Source: Uloborus plumipes (lineage: Eukaryota; Arthropoda; Arachnida; Araneae; Uloboridae). From it: DNA of 64,000 bases. The DNA is taken from positions 1 through 64,000 of the forward strand of contig JAXGGA010005797.1 in assembly GCA_038373865.1 (NCBI GenBank), read 5' to 3'. Made by a program: the position numbers and the translations under genes. Positions 11,557 to 23,870 of this stretch are shown here, piece by piece. A model generated the notes under the pieces. The model was given only the letters and a program-made list of their open reading frames with translations. It ran no database searches and had not been told where the DNA came from. The first letter of the stretch is position 1, and each line of letters begins with the position of its first letter.

Positions 11557-11574
11557 ATATCACTGCATTGAAAT

Positions 11575-11976
11575 TAACACTGATTTACCCCAAAAAAGGG
11601 GTAAAAACCCCCTTGGGAACATTCAAATGCAACCACAAGGGAAGGTGCACAACTAGACCATCCTCAGAGCCTACATACCAAGCTAGAAGCTTCTACGGCA
11701 TATAGTTTTTGAGTTATGCGAGCCTCATACGCACATACATCCGCACATACGTACATACAGACGTCACGAGAAAACTCGTCGTAATTAATTCGGGGGTGGT
11801 TGAAAAGGATTTTTCGGCTGCTTATATGTTGGTAGGTACATATGCACGTGCTGACAGGTCGAAAAAACTACTGAACATTCATTCGGGGGTGAGCAAAATC
11901 AAAATTTAGACTCAAATTTGAGTGATTTTTTTTTTTCGCGATCACAATACTTCCTTTACTACGTAAAAGGAAGTAA
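11575..11976 (+). mobile_element. Probable non-LTR retrotransposon 3' tail
   Basis: Contains GAAGCTTCTACGGCATATAG, then ACATACGTACATACAGACGT, then a stem-loop ACTTCCTTT-ACTACGTA-AAAGGAAGT at 11950-11975. The layout recalls 3' UTRs of RTE-type LINEs in arthropods; this is recognition by style. No reverse transcriptase remains. Confidence 0.35.
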
Positions 11977-12444
11977 AAATGAAGCTCATATTCGGATTCA
12001 GGTCACCAAAAATTATTAAAATCAATCAAAACATCCCATGCAGTTGTTCAATAAAAGTTTTTTCTTTTTGCAGACCTGTGTAATGATCAACACAAAATTA
12101 AGGATATACACGCTGTTTTATGAGACAAGCAGATAAAAACAGGGCACTTTGCGGATGCAATCGGATTTTGAAATGCGCAAAAAATCGGGAAAAATGCGTA
12201 AGAACTTAAAAAACAAATAAAATACATAGATTCTATACTTAATCCGGAAAAGCTGGCAAGTATGGAGATGTCAGCTTTTGCAGATGTGTGTTAGCTGCTA
12301 AATTAAGCAGATTCATACTGAATTGAGCGGAACAAACGCAAACATCAAATTTTTAACTATTGCCACCATTCAGATAGATTTTGCAGGACGTTTATTAATT
12401 CCATGGCAACTGTTGGCAATCAATAACAGTAGGATGCGGATTTA
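11977..12444. other. Intergenic stretch with no recognised feature
   Basis: AT-rich; no open frame or repeat edge that I can support. Confidence 0.3.
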
Positions 12445-12748
12445 GGCAGGGATTCAAGTGAAACAGCACTGCGATCGCTTCGAATTACAATCGCTACTGG
12501 AAGTGAATTACATTATCATCAACTTAACTTGGCACTGACGTCACTACGGGTGGAGCCAATAAGAGCTCACAAGAACTCAGCGATCTCCTCTTATTCGCCA
12601 AGTAGGCTGTGACGTTTTATCTAGCTCGTTCTTCATAGGCAAACGTCACGCTGACGTCACGATGTTTTTTTTCAAGAAACGTTCTAATGTAATTCATTTC
12701 CAGTCGCGATTGTAATTTGCGATTGCCTGTTTCACTTGAATCCCTGCC
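12445..12748. mobile_element. MITE with about 70-bp inverted arms, TTAA-type target
   Basis: Left arm GGCAGGGATTCAAGTGAAAC and its inverse at the right end stay about 80% similar for some 70 bp. The flanks read TTTA on the left and TTAA on the right, suggesting a piggyBac or Kolobok-type TTAA site with one change. The interior has ACGTCAC-type words. No coding sequence. Confidence 0.6.
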
Positions 12749-13044
12749 TTAAACACCTTTTGCTTGTTGTAGCTAAACAATGATTTTATACATTTTCAAC
12801 GTGCTGAATTGTTGACCACGGCTGCTGAGAGCCAAGGCGGGCGGGCCCTTGTCAAATTGGTCACCAGGTCTCCCTTCCCCCCATAAAATTAAAAAAAAAA
12901 TGTCCCACTTAACTTTCAAACCGGGCCCTTAATTTCCGACTAGGCTGACGCATCGGCCCTGTTGTTGATGGCAATGGCTGAATCTGAATTTTCAATCTGA
13001 TTATTTTTATCACTTAAGGTTTTCTTGCAAAATCATGTTACATA

Positions 13045-14463
13045 CACTGCTCGACATTGAAAGTGCAACACCAAGAAGGAGTGGTCAGAAATTCATGCAA
13101 ATTTTACCGTAGACGCACGTCACTGAGTTATGCAAATGATATGAAATGCGCAGCTCTCCGACGCACGTGAAGTAAGATATAAGAGAATGAAGTTGAAAAG
13201 TGGGCTATGTTCATGTTGGTTTTTCTGCCAGACTAATTATCGGAGAAATTTGGTTTTTGTCTCGAAGGATACGTGTAATAGGAGGAAATGCCACGTCGTC
13301 CTCAACGAAGACACTTCTAGCATATAGACGACTTTACAAGGGTATGGTGATCGGACTGAGAAGAGGAGGTTGGTCCATACATCAAATTGCAGCTGATACC
13401 CACATGGATGCAAGCACTGTGCATCGGCTGTGTCGGAGATGGTTGGAAAGAGGAAATGTAGCCATATTGAGGGGTGCAGGTGCAGCCAGAGTGACGTCAG
13501 ACCGCTTGGATCGACGGATTCACTGACAAGCTGTGGCGGACCCGCAAGTCACTTGTACGTCGATTCTGCAGCACATGCAAGGTACCCTGGATGTTCCTGT
13601 GTCGACCAGAACCATTTCCCGTCGACTGGTTGCACGTGGCCTGCAATCACGGCCCCCGCTAAGAAGACTGCCATTGACCTCACAGCACAGACTCCAACGT
13701 TTGGAATGGTGCCGGACCAGAGCGACGTGGATGGCAGAATGGCAAACCGTAGTGTTCTCAGATGAATCCCGCTTCTGTTTGTCCAGCGATAGTCATCGCA
13801 TACGTGTGTGGCGTCGACATGGAGAAAGATCGAATCCGGCAGTAACTGTGGAACGCCCCACAGCGCGACAACGTGGCATAATGGTTTGGGGCGCTATTGC
13901 ATACAATTCCGTATCACCTCTAGTTCGTATTCGGGGCACTATGACGGCCCAACGATATGTAGATAATGTACTGCGGCCGGTGGCAACCCCCTACCTTCAG
14001 GGTCTGCCAAATGCAATTTTTCAACAGGATAACGCCCGGCCTCACAGTGCTCGAATCAGCCAACATGCTCTACGAGGTGTACAGATGCTTTCCTGGCCAC
14101 CATACTCTCCTGACTTGTCACCAATCGAACATGTGTGGGATGTGATTGGATGCCGTTTGCAGAACCTGCCACTGCTTCGTTCAGAGGACGAACTGTGGCA
14201 AATGGTTGAAAGGGAATGGAGTGCCATCCCTCAGGACACCATCCGCAGGCTTATTGACTCCATGCCTAGATGTGTTTTTTCGTGCATCGCTGTCCGCGGT
14301 GGTCCTACTTCTTACTGAGCCGACGCCGTCCTCGCTCTAAATTTTGCTTATTTATTTTGAAATAAATATCACTTATTGTTCCATGCTGTCTCTGTCTTCT
14401 TACCGAATTTCATCAATTTCTGACCACTCCTTCTTGGTGTTCCATTTTCAATGTCGAGCAGTG
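13045..14463 (+). mobile_element. Tc1-like transposon, 1419 bp, TA-flanked
   Basis: Terminal inverted repeats start CACTGCTCGACATTGAAA and match over about 50 bp with two or three changes. TA lies at 13043-13044 and 14464-14465. It carries one transposase gene with inactivating lesions. The similarity of the ends suggests a fairly recent insertion. Confidence 0.92.
13288..14318 (+). pseudogene. Tc1-like DDE transposase, disrupted
   Basis: Cuts and pastes DNA at TA sites (family knowledge). The start is ATG 13288 (MPRRPQRRHF); HTH-like segments include RRGGWSIHQIAAD and STVHRLCRRW. Catalytic blocks are VVFSDESRFCL (first Asp), FQQDNARPH (second Asp) and SPIEHVWD (Glu), in one open frame from 13533. 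Lesions: TAG at 13318-13320, a 1-nt frame change near 13340, and TGA at 13524-13526. Overall length, about 343 codons, is normal for the family. I count 32 residues between the second Asp and the Glu, against 34 in the standard Tc1 pattern. The catalytic half is intact; the DNA-binding half is not, so the element would need a helper. Confidence 0.92.
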
Positions 14464-14465
14464 TA

Positions 14466-15129
14466 CATTGTATGAGTACCAGAAACATTTGATCACAAAC
14501 ATTTTCATATTTTTTTTTAAAGAAAAAATAATATTTAGTGTGCACAGCTTACTGAATTTAGTTGTACGCTTTTTGGACATAAGAAAATTGCGCTGTAAGG
14601 ACAAAAAATTTAAAGGGGGAGGTGTAAAGTTAATTCAAACAAAAAAGGATCGTATTTTCGATCATTTGTTCTGATAGCAGTTTACTATATTTATTTCTAG
14701 AATTCCTTCATAATGAAGTAATAATACCCCCCCCCCCCCCACTGGATCAGCTGAAATCAAAATGATTTGACAAGTTAATAGGTTTCTACAGGTAACCTCT
14801 TTTTTTTTCTTTTCAATTTTTAATAGATTTGTAAAGTTGCCATTCTTAAGGCTTTTTGATAAAATTGATATTTTGATTTTTAAGTGCTGTAAAAAATTAA
14901 AGAATCTATTAAAGAAAAGTAACTTAATCTTGTGACTTGCAGCTAATGAAATAATTTTTGTTCTTTGATTTCAGATGATTCAACAATGAGTTAGAGTTAT
15001 GAGGAGGACTACAATGATTTTATTCCATTTATTTACTTTTTTAAGACATCCAAGGAGAATCCGAAACATTCAAACTTCAGAGGCAGCAATTTCACACATC
15101 CCAGACTAGTGTTATTATTTTTATCTATT
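14466..15129. other. Intergenic stretch with no recognised feature
   Basis: AT-rich with a run of 14 C at 14727-14740. No gene seen. Confidence 0.3.
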
Positions 15130-15137
15130 ATTACCAC

Positions 15138-17514
15138 CAGGCTTGGAGTCAATTACGAGAAAACGTAATCGATTACGATTATGATTACGAGCGTGAAAAA
15201 GTGGAGATTACAATTACGATTACGATTACAACCTTCTGCCAAATCGCTATTACGATTACAGCAACGATTAGATTACGTAAAAAAATGTAATCGATTACGA
15301 TTATTATCTGCCGATTACGATTTCGATTACACGATTACAGATTTGTGAGAAATATACAAAGAAGATACAGAGGAGGATTCAGAAGTTTTGAAAGGGGGAG
15401 GTGTCAAGTTTTGGTTCGCTAATTTTATACCTTATCAGTTAATTGGAAGGAAAACGAAGCATGTAAAATTTAAACCTTCTTAAAAATATTTTACAATATT
15501 GCACAGCAAGTAATATTTTTTAAAAATTTTGTAATATTTTATAATATTTTTATATATTACCATCTATTTATTCTGGTAAAAAATATTATCAGGAAAAATA
15601 TAAATTTGCAATTTATAAATTGTCTTAATGTAATCAGTATTAGAACAATAAAATTCTCAACTATAATATTCTTATAAAATTTAACATGTTTCATACCTAA
15701 TGCATGGATAAAATTTTTGTTTTAATGAGAGCAAGATTGCAAAGGGTTGTGCAAATCATAAAATGTGTTTCTCATCGCAGGGGGTATTAAATATATATAA
15801 TGTATATAACATAAAAATGCTCATTCGCGATAACAGTGTCATAGAAGTACTGATGTAAGAATTATGATTTTTGATCCACTAATATTATAAGATGATTGCA
15901 ACTAATGTATAATCTTAACTTGAGGATTTATTTATTTATTTTGCGTGTGTGTATGACCATTTTATAATAATATTTCATGTCACATTTTTTAAAGTATACT
16001 GAAGTGTAATTATTGCCACTAAAATTATGAAATTAAAATAAAGAACATAAATATAAAAAATATTGAAATTATTCGAAGCACAAAAAGGAGCTTTACAGTT
16101 AGTTTTATTACAATAGTAATAAAAGGGTAGCGAAAATCGAAATTGTAAACATGTACGAAACCGGTTGACAAAGTTCAAACAATTAATCACAAAGTTTACA
16201 AATACCTTTGTGCTATAAATATTTGGTTCAATCTTTATTTTCCCATTGGATCTTTTTGTGGCTTAAAATTTTTTATTGGTGTTCAGGTAGTCCGCTATGT
16301 TTGCTTTTTAAGCTGTTCGCTTCTGTTTCCGTTGCTTTTGTCGGATGTCTGTGCATCCATAAGCTCAAAATTTTTTTGCATTGAAAAAGGCGTTCCTTGT
16401 AACGCATAAACACGTGTCTGCAGTATCCCTGCTTATTTGTGCATTCTTAACGTTGTAATTTTCTCTAAATTAATCACAAGTTAAGAAAGAAACAAATTAA
16501 AGTTCAAGAGGTTCATCCTTGCGCCTCGGATTAATCTTAGGAAGTATTTTGTCATTCATGGTCAATTTTATGAATTTTCAGATCTTCAACTTATTTTCCT
16601 TCAAATTTTTAGCTTCAATGATTTTAATTCCCCCAGATTCCAAGGTAGAAAAGAAAATAATTTCGTAAAAAATGTACTTCTGTTTTTTAAAAAGTACGTC
16701 AATGATCTTAGTTTAATGCTACCCTTCAAATGCTATATCAATTGCTTTATTGCGTACATTTTACTTCAAATTAAAGTAACGTATTTATATTTTTAATAAT
16801 ATCGCGATGTACATTACCAACTTATGGTTTTTTTCGAGGAAGAAAAGGGGGGGGGGGGTGATAGGTAACAATCAGTGTCTTGAAGGGGGCGATGAACTCA
16901 AAAAGGTTGGGAAACACTGGTTTGGTTTTAGAGCAAGGCCAACCCTGGGTTTAGAGGACCTTGAGTATAGAGTCCTGTTAAGCCGAAAAGTATGTGTTAG
17001 TAATTTGATACTACTGTTCTCGTCCGAGGTAAAACAGCTTCGTTTGTAGCTATCATTGACAGCTGATGTAAGGGAAAATTGATGACCCATCCTAAAAATC
17101 AGGAGGGATGGTCTGGTCAGATGAGCCTGAGGTTGAAAAGCAACGAGCACGAAACAGCTTGCTGTCTTTCTGAAGCTTGCATTGAACCGGGACCCCCAAG
17201 ACAAAGAACACGCTCCTTCCCTGGAGTGCTTTTTCTCGGGGCCCAGATAGAATCCTTATCTTTTTCCCATAACATAGTAGAAACGCAACTTAAGCTTTCA
17301 CTTTCAGCAAGTCTGGATTACACGATTACAAGGCCAAATTACGATTATTTAAAGTTAGATTACAATTACGATTGCGCAAGAAATACTTGATTAAAATTAC
17401 GATTACACGATTACGAGAATCTCATTTCCAAATTATGATTATGATTACGATTACAAAAAATTGTAATCGATTACACAGATTACGATTACGTAATCGGCGA
17501 TTACTCCAAGCCTG
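15138..17514. mobile_element. hAT-like element with GTAATCGATTAC arrays, perfect 8-bp TSD
   Basis: Left end CAGGCTTGGAGT and right end ACTCCAAGCCTG are inverted and flanked by identical ATTACCAC (15130-15137 and 17515-17522). Both subterminal regions (about 15150-15340 and 17310-17500) are packed with GATTACGATTAC and GTAATCGATTAC words. The interior, about 2 kb, has no transposase. It includes, near 16897-16919, AAAGGTTGGGAAACACTG, a one-sided Charlie-type hAT end. Confidence 0.88.
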
Positions 17515-17859
17515 ATTACCACTGATATGCTCTGTGCTAAGCGCAAGAGTCATATCGGCAGCTGAGCTCGAAATAATGTCTTGCTTCATAAATTCTTATG
17601 CTGCTATATACTTGATTCAGATGAAACTTTTTCAGAATTTTTTTTCAAATTACTTTCACCGATATATGCAAAGAACCACCACGAGACAATAACTCAATTT
17701 TGATGGAATGTAAATATGACTTGTGTCCTTGACATAGCAAGGCAGTATATAGTACTAAAATAAAAAAGTTAAATTTAGCTATCATATATATTTTGAAAAG
17801 TGCACATCAAAATCAATTAAGGTTTTCAAAATTATTCAATTAAAATTTTGATAATAAAC

Positions 17860-18025
17860 TTAAAACATATGGAGAAAAGTATCATATTGTATGCATTTAT
17901 TATTGCATTCAATGTTAAAATCATTATGTGCACAAACTACAGCTTCGGCCATTATTTGGGCGATGCTCCGATATTCGGCGTTTCTTCTAAACTATGTTTC
18001 ACACCATCTCTAACTATAATGTTGA
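17860..18025. repeat. Diverged direct repeat flanking the 18066-22541 nest (left copy)
   Basis: A segment around TATCATATTGTATGCATTTA followed by CGGCCATTATTTGGGCG resembles 22765-22920 (TATCATATTGCATGCATTTA and so on). Similarity is patchy, perhaps 75%. The two may be old copies of the same repeat. Confidence 0.4.
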
Positions 18026-18559
18026 TAAAACACAAATAGCAGCTAATTTCTAATAGTATAATATTCAGGGGCGCACCCAGGATTTAACTTAAGGGGGGGC
18101 TAATTTCTGACATCAAGCACCCCTACCCCTTTCATATCCAGAGGTCATTGGATTAAAATTTTAAAATCGCGAAAATACTAAACTTTAATAGATTGCCCCC
18201 CCCCCCCTTTTCTTCTTTCTTTTTACTTATTTTTTCCGAAATAATAGTGTAAAGCTTTGCTTTTTTGATTGGAAGCTCACTTGCTTCTGTTAAATTTTAT
18301 GTGAATTTTTTACATATTTATCGAATTGTGTTTATGTAAGAAAATAAATGGTAAATACTATGAGGATCTTCCAACCTTACTGAAGATGGGGTGATGAATG
18401 CACTCACGAGAATAGCGTTATGATACGATCATTATGAACAAAGACATAAAGTAGAATATTCAAACATACTGATAGGGCGTTCGTGGGTTCTCCCCGGAAA
18501 AATTTCTGAAAAGTGATCTCAAAAACACAACATATAGACAACCTTTGGTCATGTTAGGG

Positions 18560-19650
18560 AGATTTGAGACTTGCCGGCCCTCATCTAATATTTTTTCAAA
18601 ATTTGAAGTCTTAAAAACGTTATTATTGCACGCCATTTTGGCCATTGTTTGGGGGTGAGGTTTAGGAATGTTTCTATATTAAGCTTCGAAAAGCGCAGTT
18701 TGAGAGACATTGACTAATCTTACGAAAAGCACGAGTCAGGGGCCCATTGTAAATTTTCGAAATTGATGTCCAAAAAACACCATAGTAGGCCCTCTTGAAA
18801 ATGTTAAAAGAATGAATGGGGGTTTTGGAACTCTTCACTAACGGTTTTTTGATGTTGAAATTCCAAAAACGAAATTTATAACTATCTCAGTTAATTTTAG
18901 GAAAAATAGGGTTCGACCGCTCTCAACCCGAAATTTTTCAAACCTGAAGTCTAAACAACGCAATAGCATCTTTGATGATGTTAGAGAAAGGCATAGAGTT
19001 CGGTTTTCACCTATGAATGTTTTTTCTCGAAATTAAAGATCTCAAAACTTAATTTTAAACGATTTTCGGGATCTTTCCTCGAACATTTTTTGAAATTGAA
19101 GTTTTAAAAATGTCATTGTAGACCATCTTTGATGACGTTATGGGAATGGATGGAATGTGGAACTCTCCACAGGTTATTTTAGTCGAAACTGAGCTTAGAG
19201 AAATGCGGTTCCATTGTTGTCGAAGAGTTCGGAGGCCTTCCTCAGGAAAGTTAGCAAAATTTTAAGTCTTAAAAATGTGGTTATAGTCCATTTATCGGTA
19301 GCCATAGCGATATGATTCATGTACTCTGCACCAGCAGTTTTTCGTAATTAAAGTTCCAGAAACAAAATTTAAGACCTTTTATCATTATTATTTCGTGGGA
19401 GGAGGGGGCTTTTTTTTTTAATTTTTTGAAATTAAAGTTTTAAAAGCAAAACTGTTCGCCAAATTCCATAATGGGGCTCGCTTTTCACCTCCGGAAATTT
19501 TTAGAAATTCATGTTCCAAAAACCAATTATTAGACGATCTTCAATGAGGACTTTCAGACTTTCTCCCGGAATTTTTCTTTCAAGACTTGAAGCTCCAAAT
19601 AACTCCTTTCTAACTTTAACGCCGAAAAAAGAGAGGAATTAGGTTCGGAT
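18560..19650 (+). repeat. Degenerate tandem repeat, period about 80-90 bp
   Basis: The motif TTGAAATTGAAGTTTTAAAA and its variants recur near 18599, 18758, 18851, 18937, 19023, 19089, 19256, 19344, 19425, 19501 and 19582. Between them come phrases like CATCTTTGATGATGTTA. Units are too diverged for a recent satellite. Related copies lie at 1-540 (inverted) and 24170-24420. Confidence 0.6.
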
Positions 19651-20155
19651 ACCCCCTTCCTCCCATTTTCTTAGCTACGTTTTTTTTAAATATTTTTATT
19701 CCAAATCAAAATGGAGAAAATAGGAAAAGATTTTTCAGTTAACTATTTTGGTTTTCTGTATTGAAATTTTTAATTCCCTTCCAGTGCCTTCATTGGTTAG
19801 AAGTACAGAAGTTTGTGGCTTTAGTGTAAGTTTTTTTTTTTTTTTTTTTGACTAATTTGTTTATTTTGCAAAGATACCCTCTGGTCACTTTTGTCTGTTT
19901 TTTTTCCCTTCTCTCTCTCTTTCATACTTCCTTTTATTTTAATACCATTTTATATTCCTTATAATCTGTTTTAACTTTTTATCAAGCATGTTTCTCAGAA
20001 AATCAGTGGCGGGCTAGTCATGTCGCAAATGCCCCCCCCCCCCTCCAACCATAGGGGGCTTTTATGAAATGGATTCAAAAAATGCGCATGAAAAATGATT
20101 TATAGAATTCTGTTTTTGACAGAAAGGAGCTTTAAAAATTTCATTATGACGATCC

Positions 20156-22068
20156 CAGGGCGAGGACTGCTGATGGTCTTTAAAAAAGGTGAGAAAGGTG
20201 ACAAATTTTAAAACAAAGGTGACTAAAAGGTGACAAAAAAGTAACTAAAAGGTGATCAAAAGTAATTTGTAAAGAAATCAAAAAACAGAAAACGATTTAT
20301 CATTTTTTCTGACTTTTACCAAAATAGCCTACATACTATTTTTAAAGACTTAAATTCTTCACATGATAGGGCTGAAGGTAACAAAATAAATCATTTTAGG
20401 ACATATTTCCAAAAAACTTTCAGGGTAAACTCTATGTAATGATCAGGGGTGATTGTGAGTTCATAAAAAAAAATACCTGAAAGTTTTAAAGAGAAAATGT
20501 GTTGGGGGGGGGGGGGTTTAAACCAAGGCCCTATTTTTTTAGCTCACCTAATTTTATGACTATACATATATAATAATTAATTTCCTTTCCTAAACTATTA
20601 CATTTCATGTATTCGAATAATTTCAATTAGTTTTTAGTGCAAATATTGTACATGCATTTGATTAACATTTTAACAGGAGTAATAAAGTTACTTTTGAGCT
20701 GGTGCTGAACAAATTATCTCCAAAAAAATATTTTAAAGAGAAATTTTAAAAAATTTCATTTGTTTGCCTTTCAACAAGGAATAGCAAGCATCAAAATTGC
20801 GAAGTATGAATCTTACAGCGGAAGCAAAGAAATGCCAATTTCAAAATTAAGGCATTAAAAGTATGAAAGTGGCATATAAAAGAATTCAAATATACTTACT
20901 TCAGATTTACAATTAAAAGCTCTACGATAAACATATTATTTTTACTATCCACATAATTGAAGCAAAATAAAATTTTATCAAATCTTCAAATTTAAACTTA
21001 GACATTTTGATTTTCATAAAAGAGGCAGAATTTCGCTCGAAAATTTTAAATTTATGATTTTTTAATTTTAATATGTTGCATTTATTTGTCTCCTAAGGGT
21101 AATAAGCATAAAAAATGAGAAAAATTCGATTCTCATATCAGATGCAAATCGATTGCATTTTTTTAAATGAAGGCATCAAAAAAAAAAAAAAAAAATGCAA
21201 ATAAAATAATTTATTAAAGCTAAAAAAACAATTAGAATGGCAGCTTAACATTTCTATTCGATGAATATTATTAATAATGATCGGTATAATCATCGAAAAT
21301 TCGAAAAAGCAAAAAAATTCCGGAGGTGAGAAGATAAAAGCATAATTAAAAATATTATACTTCCGGTATTTTCAAACATGAAAATACCAGAATCGATCGT
21401 GAAAATATCGGAAATCCGGTAAAATACCAGAACACAATCACCCCTAGTTATGTTCAAAGATTTTTCTTTAAAATCAATTATATTAACACCTGAAATTATG
21501 AAGTGAAGATAATGACGATTATTCAATGAACATATTTTATTCTTTTCATCTTTTAATTTTTAGCTCATTGCAAAATCATCGGCATTCTTTTTCTTGTTTC
21601 TCTGTAAATACAAAGCATAAATGTTCACTAAAAAGTATTGACAATAGAGAATGAGTGAAAGTCCCATCTCTATGCAAATCATCAACCGAATTTCGTTTCA
21701 AGAACAAAAAGAAAAAAAGAACTGCCAAGTATCCTTGGAACAGGTGGACCTGTTTTTTGTTTCTTTTCGCAATTTTCAAACGAGGGCTTCTAAAGGCTTT
21801 GTTTTGTGAATGATCTACAGTTGAAACACTATTTTTTAATGGTTGAATGAGATTTTTGCTTTTTTTTCCCTACAAAATTCTATTTATTTTCAGGTTAGGA
21901 AAAGAATATTCATACTGCTCAAAAATTTTATTTATCAAAACTAGACTTTTCTAAAACACATTTCAAGAAAGGTTTAAAAAGGTGACAAAAATTCCAAAAG
22001 GTGACAAAAAGTGACCAAAATTTCAAAAGGTGACTAAAGGTGAGAAAAGTGACTGAGTCCTCGCCCTG
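20156..22068. mobile_element. hAT-like element with GGTGAC arrays, level 3 of the nest
   Basis: Left end CAGGGCGAGGACT and right end AGTCCTCGCCCTG are a 13-bp perfect inverted repeat. CGATCC lies directly outside both ends, a 6-bp duplication. GGTGACAAAA-type words repeat next to both ends (20190-20260 and 21970-22050), in direct orientation, not inverted. No transposase seen. Confidence 0.75.
20444..21448. mobile_element. hAT-like element, level 4 (innermost), first of two copies
   Basis: Left end CAGGGGTGATTGTGAGTTC and right end ACACAATCACCCCTA are inverted. The flanks GTAATGAT and GTTATGTT agree at 6 of 8. A sibling lies at 25782-26331, sharing both ends and internal phrases such as GAGCTGGTGCTGAACAAATT. 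This copy is longer (1005 bp against 550 bp). It has a G13 run at 20504-20516. Confidence 0.75.
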
Positions 22069-22549
22069 CGATCCTCCAAACCTATAATTCGCCACTGCAA
22101 AACATCATGATTTTCCATGACAAATCCTCGAAATTAAATTTATTTTGGTTTTGATGGTGAGACGCTCTGTAATATGAAATTCTATGCTTTGCTGAGGCCC
22201 CATTCTCGTGCATCATCCGTCTGCACATGTACAATGAATGATTTAATTGAAAGCAATGCCTTGGTTTCTTAGAAATTGTAGACTAGGAGGAGCGGTCTTT
22301 TATAAGTGAGAATTTACCCACGTTCCCCTAGACTTTAAAAAAGACAAGGTATATGTTATACGTGTGCGTATTTGTTATTTCAATTCGATTCAAAGTGTAG
22401 TATATATTGAGTTATTAATGACTTGAATCTTTTCCGACACCATGGAAAAATTGAAAATGTCGTTGATGCTTAAGGCTTCAAGTCCAGTTTTGTCATAGGG
22501 GGAGCTTAAGCCTCCAAAGCCCCCTCCTGGGTGCGCGCCTGATAATATT

Positions 22550-22940
22550 TGATCATATCAGTTGGTTTAATTATAAACATCAACTTAACCTTTAAACATG
22601 CTTTTTATATTCCAAATAATGCTCATTCTACTTATTTCAATAAAAAAAATTAGACCCGTCTTTTATGGTATTACCAGTACAATGTAAAAATAAATACTTC
22701 AACTAGAGAGAAATTAATTTAATAATGAGACAATAAGCTAAAAACACTGTGTAAAACATTGAAGCATGTAGAATATAGTATCATATTGCATGCATTTATT
22801 ACACGTTCTATGTTAAAACTTCAATATATGCAGCAGCCGAAACTTGGGCTATTAGTTGGCTGAAACTTTGGTATTCATCGCTTCACGCATCTCTAATTTT
22901 TACTCTTCCCAGAAGAACCATAAATAGCCGTTTTCAAGCA
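22550..22940. other. Stretch holding the right copy of the 17860-type repeat
   Basis: 22765-22920 resembles 17860-18025. Nothing else is recognised. Confidence 0.35.
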
Positions 22941-23870
22941 TCTCTACTTATAATAAAGCTGAAGGTGGGTCTGTCTTTCTTCTCTTTCCTTCCATGACAC
23001 GCGTAGCGCTAAAACCGTTCGGTCGATTTTTCATAAAATTTGGCACAAAATTAGTTTATAGTATGGGGGTGTGCGTCTCAAAGCGCTTTTTCGTCAATTT
23101 GATTTTGTTCTTTTTCTATTCTAAGTTTAAGCTCATTTTTCACATAAATGTGATATAATGGGGGAGAAAGATTTCATATACATTTTCAAATTTTATGTTA
23201 TTCAAAAGCTTAGAATTTTCTACTGAAAATTATTTCAGTTCGAAGTTTCTACGAGCATCGGAAGAGCTGTAATAATTGTTTTTAGAATCCCGGAATTCAA
23301 GGCTTACTTTGAAAAATGGTTAAACTCGAGAATAAAATTTGAAAATAAAGATGAAATGAATTATTTTATCAACGGAAATTAACTTTTGATGTTGTTACTA
23401 TAGTTATGTTTTAAACCTTTTTTTCTTTCTTTCTTTTTCCCAAAATGTATTTGTTTTCATAGCAATCCAAACTCCACGCCTTATTAAAATGTGTTACATG
23501 AAATATTTTAACTGTTGGAAAAAATCGTCTGCTTTTGTTTTCGCAGTTTTAAAGGAATTAAAACTCGGTAAATTTTAAAAACATCATATAAATTGCGGTG
23601 TTGCAATGTTCCTTCTAACATGTTTCATTTCGGAAAATGTTTTATTTTGTTTTTAAAGGTAGGAAAGAAAACTTCCTTATTTTAAACTTTGGTATGATTT
23701 CTGAAGGCAACAAAATTACTCTTATGTTTTCTTTTGGCTTCTTTTTATATCATACTTTTAAGGAATTATAGTTGAATTATAACTAAAAGAGAATTTTTTT
23801 CTGCGATAACGATTATTTACCAAATGACCGTTTAATTTTACATCACGGGCAAAGCCGTTCGGGTACCGTT
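22941..23870 (+). mobile_element. Helitron relic, about 930 bp
   Basis: Starts TCTCTACTTATAATAAAGC after an A, in the style of a Helitron 5' end. It ends near CACGGGCAAAGCCGTTCGGG, a decayed version of the hairpin seen at 8420-8445, but the CTAG terminus is lost. No helicase coding remains. Confidence 0.55.

Larger units (their letters stand above)
20004..22097. mobile_element. hAT-like element, level 2 of the nest
   Basis: Left end CAGTGGCGGGC and right end ATTCGCCACTG are short inverted termini. The flanks CAGAAAAT (19996-20003) and CAAAACAT (22098-22105) agree at 6 of 8. A run of 12 C follows the left end. Most of its length is the level-3 element. Confidence 0.6.
18066..22541. mobile_element. 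hAT-like element, level 1 of a four-level nest, perfect 8-bp TSD
   Basis: Left end CAGGGGCGCACCCAGGA and right end TCCTGGGTGCGCGCCTG are inverted. Identical ATAATATT flanks both sides (18058-18065 and 22542-22549). The interior carries the 85-bp degenerate repeat (18560-19650) and the nested elements at 20004, 20156 and 20444. No transposase found. Confidence 0.85.

Noticed and set aside
11402..11909. Overlapping plus-strand frames at 11402-11909
   Set aside because: They cross the border between a MITE and a LINE-tail-like repeat and show no known domain.
11215..11985. ACTTCCTTTTACG repeats at 11231 and 11949-11975 as terminal inverted repeats of one element
   Set aside because: The second occurrence is itself a complete hairpin, and no duplication flanks the pair.
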